Shown: positions 26,088 to 33,970 of the stretch, one piece after another
Numbering within the stretch: the first letter of the stretch is position 1
Layout of the letters: every line of letters starts with the position of its first letter
DNA from: HGM10766 sp900757295
GTDB taxonomy: Bacteria; Bacillota_I; Bacilli_A; RF39; UBA660
Direction of reading: 5' to 3'
DNA length: 64,000 nucleotides
Assembly: GCA_025992315.1 (NCBI GenBank)
Contig: DAJPHG010000001.1
Coordinates: 372,001-436,000, forward strand
Translations under genes and position numbers: made by a program
Notes under the pieces: generated by a model
What the model was told of the DNA's origin: nothing
Databases searched by the model: none
The model's input: the letters and a program-made list of their open reading frames with translations, nothing else

Positions 26088-26744
26088 ATGAAAAAATATT
26101 GTTTGAAGTTGCTGATTATTTTTGTTTTATTAACATTAATATTGTCTTTTCCATATGCTAAAGCATCTTTGCCGTTGTTTGGAAAAACTATTACTATAGA
26201 TATAGGACATGGTGGTAAAGATCCTGGAACTGTTGTAAATAACATTTTAGAAAAAGATATTAATTTAAAAATTGGAAAATATTTAGAAAAAGAATTAATT
26301 AAAAAGGGGGCAAATGTTATATTAACCAGAAATGGAGATTATGATTTATCTTCACCAAATTCCTATAGACGAAAAAAAAGTGATTTTGATAATAGGATTA
26401 AAATAATTAATAATAGTTCAGCAAGTATGTATGTATCGATTCATCTTAATTATTTAGAGCAAGCTAGTTACTATGGCCCACAAGTGTTTTATAATAATAT
26501 TACTAATAACAATAAAAAAATTGCAAATAATATGCAAAATATTTTAAATAAAAAATTGAAAACAAATAGAAAGGTTAAGTTAATACCTGAAGATACTTAT
26601 ATGTACAGTCGTTTAAATGTTCCTGGAGTGCTTGTAGAATGTGGGTTTTTATCTAATTACAACGAAAAAACAAAATTAATGAGCAAAGAATATCAACAGA
26701 AAATAGCCAAATATATTTCAGAAGGTATTGTACTTTCTATTTAA
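26088..26744 (+). CDS. cwlD: Germination-specific N-acetylmuramoyl-L-alanine amidase CwlD
   Basis: CwlD removes peptide side chains from spore peptidoglycan so that muramic-delta-lactam can form, which cortex-lytic enzymes need at germination. The 218-residue protein has a signal anchor (residues 7-25), then an amidase_3 domain with zinc ligands in DIGHGGKDPG, ILEKDIN and SIHLN, and the catalytic glutamate in VECGFLSN. It follows rpsI as in Bacillus. No Shine-Dalgarno is seen, consistent with a leaderless mRNA. It overlaps the convergent phospholipase-like gene by 4 bases. Confidence 0.9.
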   Translation: MKKYCLKLLIIFVLLTLILSFPYAKASLPLFGKTITIDIGHGGKDPGTVVNNILEKDINLKIGKYLEKELIKKGANVILTRNGDYDLSSPNSYRRKKSDFDNRIKIINNSSASMYVSIHLNYLEQASYYGPQVFYNNITNNNKKIANNMQNILNKKLKTNRKVKLIPEDTYMYSRLNVPGVLVECGFLSNYNEKTKLMSKEYQQKIAKYISEGIVLSI

Positions 26745-27688
26745 AATTCAAAGTATTTTATTTTAGGTTTATTTCGTAAATCTAATCCAGAATGGTATGA
26801 AATATTAGGTATTAGTTTATTAAAATTTGATTGTTTGTTTTTAGAATATATTATTTGGATTAATTTTACACATAGATTTAGAGAATTATTATATATTTCG
26901 TCAACAGAATAGTTATATTTAAGTTTCTTATTAGCAGGATTGTACCATTCATTATGTTCATTATTTAAATATATTGTTATAGTATCAGTATAAAAAAATG
27001 AATAATACTTAATATATCTGTGTTTTTTAAATACTTTATCTATTAAATTGTAAATATGTAATTTTAAACCAAATTGATCTTCTTTAATTACTTTTGTTAC
27101 AAATTTCCATTTTTTCAAACATTTAAAGTATGTTGAACCAACATTTTCTATATTATAAGTTTGGTTATAAATTTTATTGATTACATTTTTTAAATTGCTA
27201 TTATTTCTGGTTAATATTTTATTATATATATTATGAAATTTTTGTTTGTGAAATCTTGTTTTATGATGAGTGTAATAAAAGTGTTGATCAATTAGTAATT
27301 CTAATTTTGTGTGTAATCCGTTATATTTTTGATATTTTGCATTATTCTTTTTGTATGTTCCTGTTTTATAAAAAATATAAGGATGAAAATTTGAATCTAG
27401 TATGTAATGAGCAATGCTACCAATTAGAAAACTGTTTTCTTCTTTATTATTCCTGTTTATATTTTTAATAGTATTTATAAGAAATTTTTGAGTATCTTTT
27501 TGATGTGCTTTATGTCCAAGGTCAGTTAATGAATGTTTTTTCCTTATTAATTTAAAATCGTAAAATAGAATATCAAAACTTTGCGCAAATAAAAGAAGAT
27601 ATTCATAATCAATTTTTGAGGCTATTTGTTTATCTAAATTTTTATAAACATCTTTGGCAAATTGGTAGTGAGTATAAAAAGCAGGCAT
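26741..27688 (-). CDS. Zinc-dependent phospholipase C family protein
   Basis: A 315-residue protein opening MPAFYTHYQFAKDVYKNL, the start typical of the zinc phospholipase C / phosphoesterase family found in gut Firmicutes. Further histidine and aspartate ligands are visible in LGHKAHQKD, GSIAHYILDSNFHPY and TKLELLIDQHFYY. There is no signal peptide, so it is probably a cytoplasmic or peripheral enzyme; real substrate unknown. Codon use is rich in Asn and Lys, like its neighbours. Convergent with cwlD, with overlapping stop codons. Confidence 0.75.
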   Translation of the reverse strand: MPAFYTHYQFAKDVYKNLDKQIASKIDYEYLLLFAQSFDILFYDFKLIRKKHSLTDLGHKAHQKDTQKFLINTIKNINRNNKEENSFLIGSIAHYILDSNFHPYIFYKTGTYKKNNAKYQKYNGLHTKLELLIDQHFYYTHHKTRFHKQKFHNIYNKILTRNNSNLKNVINKIYNQTYNIENVGSTYFKCLKKWKFVTKVIKEDQFGLKLHIYNLIDKVFKKHRYIKYYSFFYTDTITIYLNNEHNEWYNPANKKLKYNYSVDEIYNNSLNLCVKLIQIIYSKNKQSNFNKLIPNISYHSGLDLRNKPKIKYFEF

Positions 27689-27788
27689 ATTTTCACAATC
27701 CTTTCACAATCTTTTAACATTTAAATCACGCAAAAATTATATCATACAATTGTATTTTGTGATATAATCATAAAATAGGTGAGGTCTA

Positions 27789-28721
27789 ATGAATATTAAG
27801 TCTTTTAAAACATTGGATGAGCAAATTGACATTTTAAAAGATAAGGGATTAATAATTGATGATGTTGATTATGCTAAGGATATATTACTTAGAGAAAATT
27901 ATTTCTTTTTAAGTGGTTATAGACAATTATTTTTAAAAACACCAAGAGATAGAATGTTTATACCAAATACTAACTTTAGAGAATTGTATGCTATGTTTAA
28001 TTTTGACAGACAAATTAGGAATATAATTTTTAAAAATTTATTAATTATTGAAAATAATTTAAAAAGTATATTTTCTTATCAATTATCTAAAAAGTATGGA
28101 TATCGTGAGAAAAACTATTTAAATCCAAGTAATTTTACTAATGTATCTTCAAAATCTAAACAAGTAAATGATTTAATAAAGAAAATGAAAAGACAGATTA
28201 GAGTTAATGGAGGACAACATTCTGCTACTATGCATTATATTTCTAATTATGGGTATATTCCTTTATGGATAGTGGTTAAAGTCCTATCATTTGGAATTGT
28301 TAGTGAAATGTTTACTATTTTAAAACCAGAAGATCAAGTTGATATAGCTAAAATATTTAATGTTAGTAGTGAAGACTTGTTAGTGTATTTACCTATCTTA
28401 GCAAATTATCGTAATTTGTGTGCACATGAGGATATTTTATATGATCATAGAACACAAAGAGTGATTGAAAATAATAAATATCATGAAAAATTAAATATTC
28501 CTAAAATGGATGGAGAATATATATATGGTAAAGATGATTTATTTGCTTTAATTATTATTTTGAAGTATTTATTAAGACCTGATGAATTTAAAATGTTGAT
28601 AAATGAAATTTCTTATGAAATAGATTCTTTAGAAGGAAAGTTAAATGTTATAAGCATTGACAAAGTGCTGGATAGAATAGGCTTTCCTAAAAATTATAAC
28701 GAAATAGCGAGGTTAGATTAA
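27789..28721 (+). CDS. Abi family protein (AbiD/AbiF-like, HEPN RNase motif)
   Basis: A 310-residue Abi_2-type abortive infection protein. The N-terminal signature KTLDEQIDILKDKGLII and LRENYFFLSGYRQLF is typical, and the HEPN catalytic motif R-x4-H is present as RNLCAH (R208, H213). Such proteins are thought to cut RNA, often tRNA, after phage infection. An extended -10 (TGATATAAT) lies upstream and AGGTGAGG precedes the ATG. Unusually, it is fused translationally to an htrA gene (one-base overlap). Confidence 0.85.
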   Translation: MNIKSFKTLDEQIDILKDKGLIIDDVDYAKDILLRENYFFLSGYRQLFLKTPRDRMFIPNTNFRELYAMFNFDRQIRNIIFKNLLIIENNLKSIFSYQLSKKYGYREKNYLNPSNFTNVSSKSKQVNDLIKKMKRQIRVNGGQHSATMHYISNYGYIPLWIVVKVLSFGIVSEMFTILKPEDQVDIAKIFNVSSEDLLVYLPILANYRNLCAHEDILYDHRTQRVIENNKYHEKLNIPKMDGEYIYGKDDLFALIIILKYLLRPDEFKMLINEISYEIDSLEGKLNVISIDKVLDRIGFPKNYNEIARLD

Positions 28722-29818
28722 TGGAAAAGAATAATAATAAAATTGTTGTTATAATTTGTAGTATTATTGCTGTTATTGTAGGAGCAGCTGGAATGTATTT
28801 AGTATTCCATTTTTTACCGAGTAAAACAGTTACAAATATAAATAAAAGTGAAAAAGAAGTAACTGTAAATGATAAAGGAATATCTGATGCAGTAGAAAAA
28901 GTTTATGACTCAGTTGTAGTTGTTGAAACATATAAAAGTAAACAACAAGTTTCTAGTGGAACTGGATTTGTTTATAAAAAAGATAATGATAAAGCATATA
29001 TATTAACAAATAACCATGTTGTTGATGGTGGAGATGAAGTTTATGTAGTGTTTACAAATAATAAACAAGTATCTACTAAGATTGTTGGTAAAGACGAATA
29101 TGCAGATATAGCAGTATTAGAGGTTAATTCTAATGAAGTTATTAGTGTTGCTGAATTAGGAAGTAGTGAAAATACTAAGTTAGGTGATACTGTATTTGCT
29201 GTTGGAGCACCACTTGATAATGCATATTCATGGACAGTTACAAGAGGAATACTTTCTGGTAAAGATAGAATGGTTGAAGTAAGTTTATCTAATAGTAGTT
29301 CTAGTGATTGGATAATGAAAGTTATTCAAACTGATGCTGCTATAAACTCTGGTAACAGTGGTGGGCCTCTTGCAAACTCTAATGGTGAAGTAATAGGTAT
29401 AACTTCAATGAAATTAGTTTCGTCTGGTGTTGAAGGAATGGGATTTGCAATTCCAATAGAAGATGCTTTAGATTATGCTAATAAAATAGTTAGTGGAACA
29501 AAAACAATTAGACCGCTTTTAGGAGTGTCTATGATTGATTCAAATGATTTATACTCTTTATATTCCAATGGAGTTAGTGTAAGTTCAAAAACTAAAGGTG
29601 TTGTAGTTGCTAGTGTTCAAACTGATTCGGCTGCAGATAAAGCAGGATTACAAAAAGGAGATATAATTACAAAACTTGGTGATAATGATATTACATCTAT
29701 TGCAGAGTTAAGATACTATTTATATAAATATAATGTTGGTGATACAGCTGAATTAAAATATGTAAGAAATGATAAAGAAAATACTGTTAAAGTAAAATTA
29801 ACTGCTAGTGAAAGCTAA
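28721..29818 (+). CDS. HtrA/DegP-type serine protease with PDZ domain
   Basis: A 365-residue membrane-anchored quality-control protease. One N-terminal membrane span (about residues 8-28) places the rest outside. The trypsin-like domain has the full triad: H99 in NNHVV, D129 in YADIAV and S213 in GNSGGP. A single PDZ domain (about 265-360) follows with GVVVASVQTDSAADKAGLQKGD. It starts within the stop codon of the Abi gene, so both are made from one transcript. Confidence 0.94.
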   Translation: MEKNNNKIVVIICSIIAVIVGAAGMYLVFHFLPSKTVTNINKSEKEVTVNDKGISDAVEKVYDSVVVVETYKSKQQVSSGTGFVYKKDNDKAYILTNNHVVDGGDEVYVVFTNNKQVSTKIVGKDEYADIAVLEVNSNEVISVAELGSSENTKLGDTVFAVGAPLDNAYSWTVTRGILSGKDRMVEVSLSNSSSSDWIMKVIQTDAAINSGNSGGPLANSNGEVIGITSMKLVSSGVEGMGFAIPIEDALDYANKIVSGTKTIRPLLGVSMIDSNDLYSLYSNGVSVSSKTKGVVVASVQTDSAADKAGLQKGDIITKLGDNDITSIAELRYYLYKYNVGDTAELKYVRNDKENTVKVKLTASES

Positions 29819-29827
29819 CAGTTTTTT
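29800..29827 (+). terminator. Terminator after htrA
   Basis: AACTGCTAG and CTAACAGTT pair with one mismatch around a 6-base loop, followed by a T run. The stop codon is in the right arm. Confidence 0.7.
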
Positions 29828-29989
29828 TATTTATACAAAAATATGATTTTTAATTATTAATATTGTTAAAAATTGGAATTTTAGATTTTTTTATTAATGT
29901 TTTTGTTTTGATTATATTGTGATAATGCTGTTTTTGCTATTTGTAAAAAACTTCTCTATTTGCTATTTTATTTGGCGAAAGGAGATATT

Positions 29990-31468
29990 ATGAAGAAATT
30001 GAAAAATAGAAAAATTAGAATATTGAGTATTATTGCAGTAGTTATAAGTAGTTTTTTATTGATTTCAAATGTAAAAGCTGAATCAATGATAGTTGGTGAT
30101 TATGTTGATAAAATATATTTAAAAAAAGTAAAAGGAGATACCAAGAAATATTTAAGGTCGCAGTGGATTTATCGTGCGTCAGATAATAAATTTGTATATT
30201 GTTTAGAACCATGGGTAATAATAGATGAAAGTCAAGAATATCAAGAAACTATTGATTTTAATGATATTTCTAAAACTACTTTAGATAGAGTAAAGTTAAT
30301 AGCTTATTATGGTTATGGATATAATAATCATCAAAATGATTATTGGTATACAGTTACTCAAATGCTTATATGGAAGGAAATAGATAAAGATGCTGATTTC
30401 TATTTTACTGATCGTTTAAATGGCGATAGAATTAATCTTTATGAAAATGAAATGAATGAAATTTTAAACTTAGTTAACAACCATTATAAGTTGCCTAGCT
30501 TTGCAAATAATTCATATAAATTTTCGATTGGAAAAGATTATCAGCTTAATGATGAAAATAATGTATTAAATTTATTTGAAATAGAAAGTAATGACAATAT
30601 TATTAAAAATAATAATTTACTTACTATTAAAAGTACTGAAGCAAAAAATATTAGCATTAATCTTGTTAAACAAACAAATAAGTATAAAAATATTCCATTA
30701 ATATATGTAAGTGGTAATAGTCAAAATGTTATGGCAGTTGGAAACTATGAAAGTGTTAAAACTAGTTTAAACATTGAATTTGTCTCTGGGAGTATCAAAT
30801 TGATAAAAAAAGATAAAGATGGAGTTATAAACAAGAATGTATCATTGCGAAAAGCTGAGTATATTTTATATGATGAAGCAAAAAATATTGTTGGTAGATT
30901 TGTAACAGATGCAAATGGAAAGAGTGAAATAAAAAATTTGCCAATAGGAAAATATTATATAAAAGAAGTAAAGGCAAGCTATGGTTATGAATTAGATTTA
31001 AAAGAGTATATGGTCAATCTAGATATTAATAATTTAAATGAAAATTTAATTGTTTATGAAAAGCAAAAAGAAAAAGTGGTAAAGATAAATAAAGTATATA
31101 TTAATAAAGACACTAATCAAGAAATTAATGAAGATGGAGTTATTTTTGAAATTTACAAACAAGGTGAATCTAATGTTTATAAAACTCTAAAAACGGATAA
31201 ACAAGGTAATTTTAAAATATCATTGCCTTATGGAGCTTATATTTTTAAACAAACAAATTCAAAAAATGGTTATAAAAAGGTAGATGATTTTACAATTGTA
31301 ATTGATGAAACAACTAGTGAAACAGTAAATAAAAAATTAATTGACTATCCTGAATTAACGATTAAGGTTCCTGAAACTTTTGATGATAGAAAGAATAATG
31401 TTTATATAAATTTATTTATAATATATGGAATATTTAGTTTAGTTTTAAAAAGATGGAAAACTATATGA
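29990..31468 (+). CDS. Surface adhesin with thioester domain and SpaA-type Ig domains
   Basis: A 492-residue cell-surface protein. A signal peptide (about 1-31, ending VKAES) is followed by a thioester domain whose internal Cys-Gln bond would join C71 (YCLEP) and Q124 (TQMLIW); such domains bind host surfaces covalently. Two SpaA/Cna-B-like domains follow, with Lys in IKLIKKDKD and Glu in YYIKEVKA as likely isopeptide partners. The C-terminus has VPETFDD, a hydrophobic stretch and RWK, a sorting-signal layout without a true LPxTG. A sortase gene follows. AAAGGAG sets the start at 29990. Confidence 0.85.
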   Translation: MKKLKNRKIRILSIIAVVISSFLLISNVKAESMIVGDYVDKIYLKKVKGDTKKYLRSQWIYRASDNKFVYCLEPWVIIDESQEYQETIDFNDISKTTLDRVKLIAYYGYGYNNHQNDYWYTVTQMLIWKEIDKDADFYFTDRLNGDRINLYENEMNEILNLVNNHYKLPSFANNSYKFSIGKDYQLNDENNVLNLFEIESNDNIIKNNNLLTIKSTEAKNISINLVKQTNKYKNIPLIYVSGNSQNVMAVGNYESVKTSLNIEFVSGSIKLIKKDKDGVINKNVSLRKAEYILYDEAKNIVGRFVTDANGKSEIKNLPIGKYYIKEVKASYGYELDLKEYMVNLDINNLNENLIVYEKQKEKVVKINKVYINKDTNQEINEDGVIFEIYKQGESNVYKTLKTDKQGNFKISLPYGAYIFKQTNSKNGYKKVDDFTIVIDETTSETVNKKLIDYPELTIKVPETFDDRKNNVYINLFIIYGIFSLVLKRWKTI

Positions 31469-32010
31469 AATTAATTAACTTATTATTCGTTTTTGTGTTA
31501 ATGATGATAATTCCATTTTCTATTAGCAAAACTAATAATACTATGAACGGATTTAATACAAATGTAGGTAAAAAGGACTTTTCAAATATTAGGTTGTCTT
31601 ATCTAGATTTAGAAAAAACACATCATGATATACCATTATTTAAGTTGGAAATACCAAAGATTAAATTAGTAAGAGAAATTTATAATTATGATTCAATTAA
31701 TAATAATGTAGATAAAAATGTCACATTATTATATCCAGAAGTTTTTGATATAAATAGTACTATTGTGTTGGCTGCACACTCTGGAAATGCTACTATTGCT
31801 TTTTTCAACAATCTTGATTTACTAGAAGAAAATGATACTATTAATTTGTATTTTGAAAATAAATATTATAACTATAAAGTTATAGATAAAACTGAAATAG
31901 AGAAAAACCATCTTTTGCAAATAGCAAAAGAGCAAAATGTTCTTTATTTAACAACTTGTTCTAAATTAAATAAAAATAAACAATTGGTTATAAAAGCAGA
32001 AAAACAATGA
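31465..32010 (+). CDS. Sortase (class B/D-like), probably dedicated to the adjacent adhesin
   Basis: A 181-residue transpeptidase with one N-terminal membrane span and an extracellular catalytic domain. His105 (LAAHSG) and Cys165 (LTTCS) are the catalytic pair. The arginine that normally follows the cysteine by 8-10 residues is not present; the region reads KLNKNKQLVIKAEK, so Lys or Gln stands in its place. The start is ATG 31465, overlapping the adhesin stop (ATGA); an in-frame ATG at 31453 also exists. The protein would anchor the preceding adhesin, inferred from the overlap. Confidence 0.85.
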   Translation: MKLINLLFVFVLMMIIPFSISKTNNTMNGFNTNVGKKDFSNIRLSYLDLEKTHHDIPLFKLEIPKIKLVREIYNYDSINNNVDKNVTLLYPEVFDINSTIVLAAHSGNATIAFFNNLDLLEENDTINLYFENKYYNYKVIDKTEIEKNHLLQIAKEQNVLYLTTCSKLNKNKQLVIKAEKQ

Positions 32011-32066
32011 AATAGTTTAGTGTCCTAATTTATAAATATTCATACAATATTTTAGGAGGTTTACTT

Positions 32067-32375
32067 ATGTATAGATTAACTAGATCTTATAAAGGGATTG
32101 TTATAGATGCAGGACATGGAGGAACTGATAGTGGAGCAACAGGTAATGGAATTGTTGAAAAAGATTTAACCTTAAAAATTGCACAGTACATTCATAATAG
32201 ATTAGATGATCTTGGTATAAAAAACGTTTTAATTAGAAATAATGATGAAACAATTAATCCTACTGAAAGAGTAGAAAGAGTTAATAATGCTTATGGTACT
32301 AGTGGTGATGTTATTGTTGTTTCTAATCACATAAATGCCGGAGGTGGCGAGTTTACCTACCATTACATAATTTGA
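32067..32375 (+). CDS. Segment 1 of interrupted amidase-LysM gene (N-terminal half of the amidase domain)
   Basis: This is the start of an N-acetylmuramoyl-L-alanine amidase (amidase_3). A strong TAGGAGG precedes the ATG, and CATACAATA upstream resembles a sporulation -10 element. Zinc ligands H17 (DAGHGG), E31 (GIVEKD) and H88 (SNHINAG) are all here. Native codons end at 32344; from there the frame runs into element 1 and stops at 32375, so the local product lacks the catalytic glutamate. The sequence continues in frame at 45577 and then at 49797. Rejoined, the protein has 453 residues. Confidence 0.88.
   Translation: MYRLTRSYKGIVIDAGHGGTDSGATGNGIVEKDLTLKIAQYIHNRLDDLGIKNVLIRNNDETINPTERVERVNNAYGTSGDVIVVSNHINAGGGEFTYHYII
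32343..32350 (+). repeat. Left attachment core of element 1 (attL)
   Basis: GGTGGCGA is the 8-bp sequence shared with 45577-45584. The first two bases, GG, are the likely crossover pair, because they sit at the centre of the dyad formed when the element ends are joined. Confidence 0.8.
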
Positions 32376-32388
32376 TTGGGTATTAAGA
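32375..32388. repeat. Inverted copy A of a 14-bp element-1 repeat
   Basis: ATTGGGTATTAAGA, 25 bases inside the left end of element 1. Its exact reverse complement stands at 43225-43238, just before the recombinase gene. It may bind the recombinase or a directionality factor. Confidence 0.5.
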
Positions 32389-32430
32389 TGGATATATTGA
32401 AATAAATTTAAAAAGAAAATGCAAATAAAA

Positions 32431-32454
32431 AGAGAAAATTAATTAATTTTCTCT
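32431..32454 (-). terminator. Terminator of the DUF3892 gene
   Basis: A perfect 24-bp palindrome with 12-base arms (AGAGAAAATTAA and its complement). On the minus strand it is followed by TTTTTA, serving the leftward gene. Confidence 0.7.
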
Positions 32455-32481
32455 ATAAAATAGTTAATAGAAGAGGGGTAA

Positions 32482-32694
32482 TTACTCTAGATTATCTTTT
32501 TTACTTTTGTTTGGCTTTGATACTGGAGTTTTACCACTTTGATCATGTTTAATATAGTAATTTTCACTATATACAGATGTACCACTTTCAATCTTTTTAA
32601 CAAATTCATTTAATGTCATTTTATGATGATTTCCAGTATCTTGAAACATTATATTTTTGCCAGTTGATGTTTCTTTTATTGTTTTTACTGCCAT
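32482..32694 (-). CDS. DUF3892-like small protein
   Basis: A 70-residue protein transcribed against the rest of element 1. It has the family layout: IKETSTGKNIMFQDTGN, then MTLNEFVKKIESG and a C-terminal GKTPVSKPNKSKKDNLE. The function of the family is unknown; such genes are common in mobile elements. The start is placed at 32694, eight bases after AAAGGAG; an ATG six codons earlier overlaps it. A good minus-strand promoter lies 130-160 bases upstream. Confidence 0.7.
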   Translation of the reverse strand: MAVKTIKETSTGKNIMFQDTGNHHKMTLNEFVKKIESGTSVYSENYYIKHDQSGKTPVSKPNKSKKDNLE

Positions 32695-32768
32695 TATATC
32701 AGCTCCTTTCATGCTAAAACTAAAAAAATAATTTAAATTTTAGAAGGAATATGATATAATTATCTTGC

Positions 32769-32808
32769 TGGGGAATAACTATATCATTAGCTATTTTCCT
32801 TTTTTGTG
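32769..32808 (+). terminator. Rightward hairpin terminator in the element-1 left regulatory region
   Basis: GGGGAATAACTA and TAGCTATTTTCC form a 12-bp stem with one mismatch and G-T pairs, loop of six, followed by T6. A TATAAT at 32755-32760 lies just before it, so a rightward transcript of about 40 bases could be made. It lies in the leader of the leftward DUF3892 mRNA as well. Confidence 0.5.
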
Positions 32809-32825
32809 TCATAATTGACGATTAC

Positions 32826-32855
32826 ATTATAGCATTATTATTTTACATAAGTCAA
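32826..32855 (-). promoter_or_regulatory. Promoter of the DUF3892 gene
   Basis: On the minus strand TTGACT (32855-32850), 18 bp, TATAAT (32831-32826). It faces away from the AAA ATPase gene. Confidence 0.7.
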
Positions 32856-32929
32856 CAAAAAAAACAAAAAAGATTTCAAAAAATGTTTATTTTGTCCCAA
32901 CATATGTTATAATATTATTGGTGATAGAA

Positions 32930-33970
32930 ATGAAAAAAATTAACGTAATAAATTTAATTAAGTATTATTCTGAAGGAAATGATTATGCTTTTAGAAATGA
33001 AGCATATAAAATTGCCAATGATTTTGATAATTCCGGCGATATACAACTAGCTGAATATATTATGGCATTACTTTCTGATGCTAATACCTTTATACCACAA
33101 TCTTCTGATTATTCTTCTTCTTTTTTTGAAAAAGTTGAAATAATTAATTCACCATTGCCATTACCTGAAAAAATAAAAAATGATGTTATTGGCATTGTTA
33201 ATGCTGTAGGACATAATGTTGGAGTTAATAAGTTTTTATTTGAAGGTGCACCTGGAACAGGAAAAACTGAAACAGTTAAACAAATAGCTAGAATATTAAA
33301 TAGAGATTTATATATGGCAAAATTTGATTCGATAATTGATAGTAAATTAGGACAAACATCTAAAAATATAACTATTGCATTTGATGAAATAAATAAATTA
33401 CCTCACCCTGAAAAAATTGTGATATTATTTGATGAAATAGATGCTATAGCAATGGATAGATTAAATAATAATGATCTAAGAGAAATGGGAAGAGCAACAT
33501 CAACATTGTTAAAAGAACTAGATAAATTACATGATAATATTGTATTGATTGCAACAACAAATTTATATAAGTCATTTGATAAAGCATTAATAAGAAGATT
33601 TGACTCAATTATAAACTTTAATAGATATACTAAAGAGGATTTAGTTGAGGTTGCAGAATCTATATTAAATGAATATTTATCAAAATTTGATAATGTGGCT
33701 AAAGATTTGAGATTATATAGAAAGATAATATCACTTATGGATCCATTGATTTATCCTGGTGATTTAAAAAATATAATAAAAACTTCATTGGCATTTAGTA
33801 ACATGAACAATCAATATGATTATTTGATTAGATTATATGAAAATATAACATCAACCAAAATTGATGGGAATATTAAAAAATTACAAGAACAAGGATTTAC
33901 AATTAGAGAAATTGAGCATTTAACAGGAATATCAAAAAGTCAAGTTTCTAGGGGGCTAAATAATGAATAA
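32930..33970 (+). CDS. AAA+ ATPase, IetA-like partner of the subtilisin protease
   Basis: A 346-residue AAA+ protein: Walker A GAPGTGKTE near residue 106, Walker B ILFDEIDAI near 168, sensor 1 IATTN and an arginine finger in IRRFDSI. The last ~25 residues (IREIEHLTGISKSQVSRGL) look like a small helix-turn-helix. It overlaps a subtilisin gene by 8 bases. This ATPase plus S8 protease pair matches IetA-IetS, first described as a plasmid toxin-antitoxin system and later as anti-phage. The start is ATG 32930 with GGTGAT upstream; a TTG at 32918 is possible. Confidence 0.85.
   Translation: MKKINVINLIKYYSEGNDYAFRNEAYKIANDFDNSGDIQLAEYIMALLSDANTFIPQSSDYSSSFFEKVEIINSPLPLPEKIKNDVIGIVNAVGHNVGVNKFLFEGAPGTGKTETVKQIARILNRDLYMAKFDSIIDSKLGQTSKNITIAFDEINKLPHPEKIVILFDEIDAIAMDRLNNNDLREMGRATSTLLKELDKLHDNIVLIATTNLYKSFDKALIRRFDSIINFNRYTKEDLVEVAESILNEYLSKFDNVAKDLRLYRKIISLMDPLIYPGDLKNIIKTSLAFSNMNNQYDYLIRLYENITSTKIDGNIKKLQEQGFTIREIEHLTGISKSQVSRGLNNE

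Noticed and set aside
27256..27468. 70-residue + strand frame inside the phospholipase-like gene
   Set aside because: Antisense shadow of a clear family member; no ribosome site or recognisable sequence.
32067..32375. Segment 1 as a complete short amidase
   Set aside because: It lacks the catalytic glutamate and the last strands, and its final ten residues are encoded by the element.
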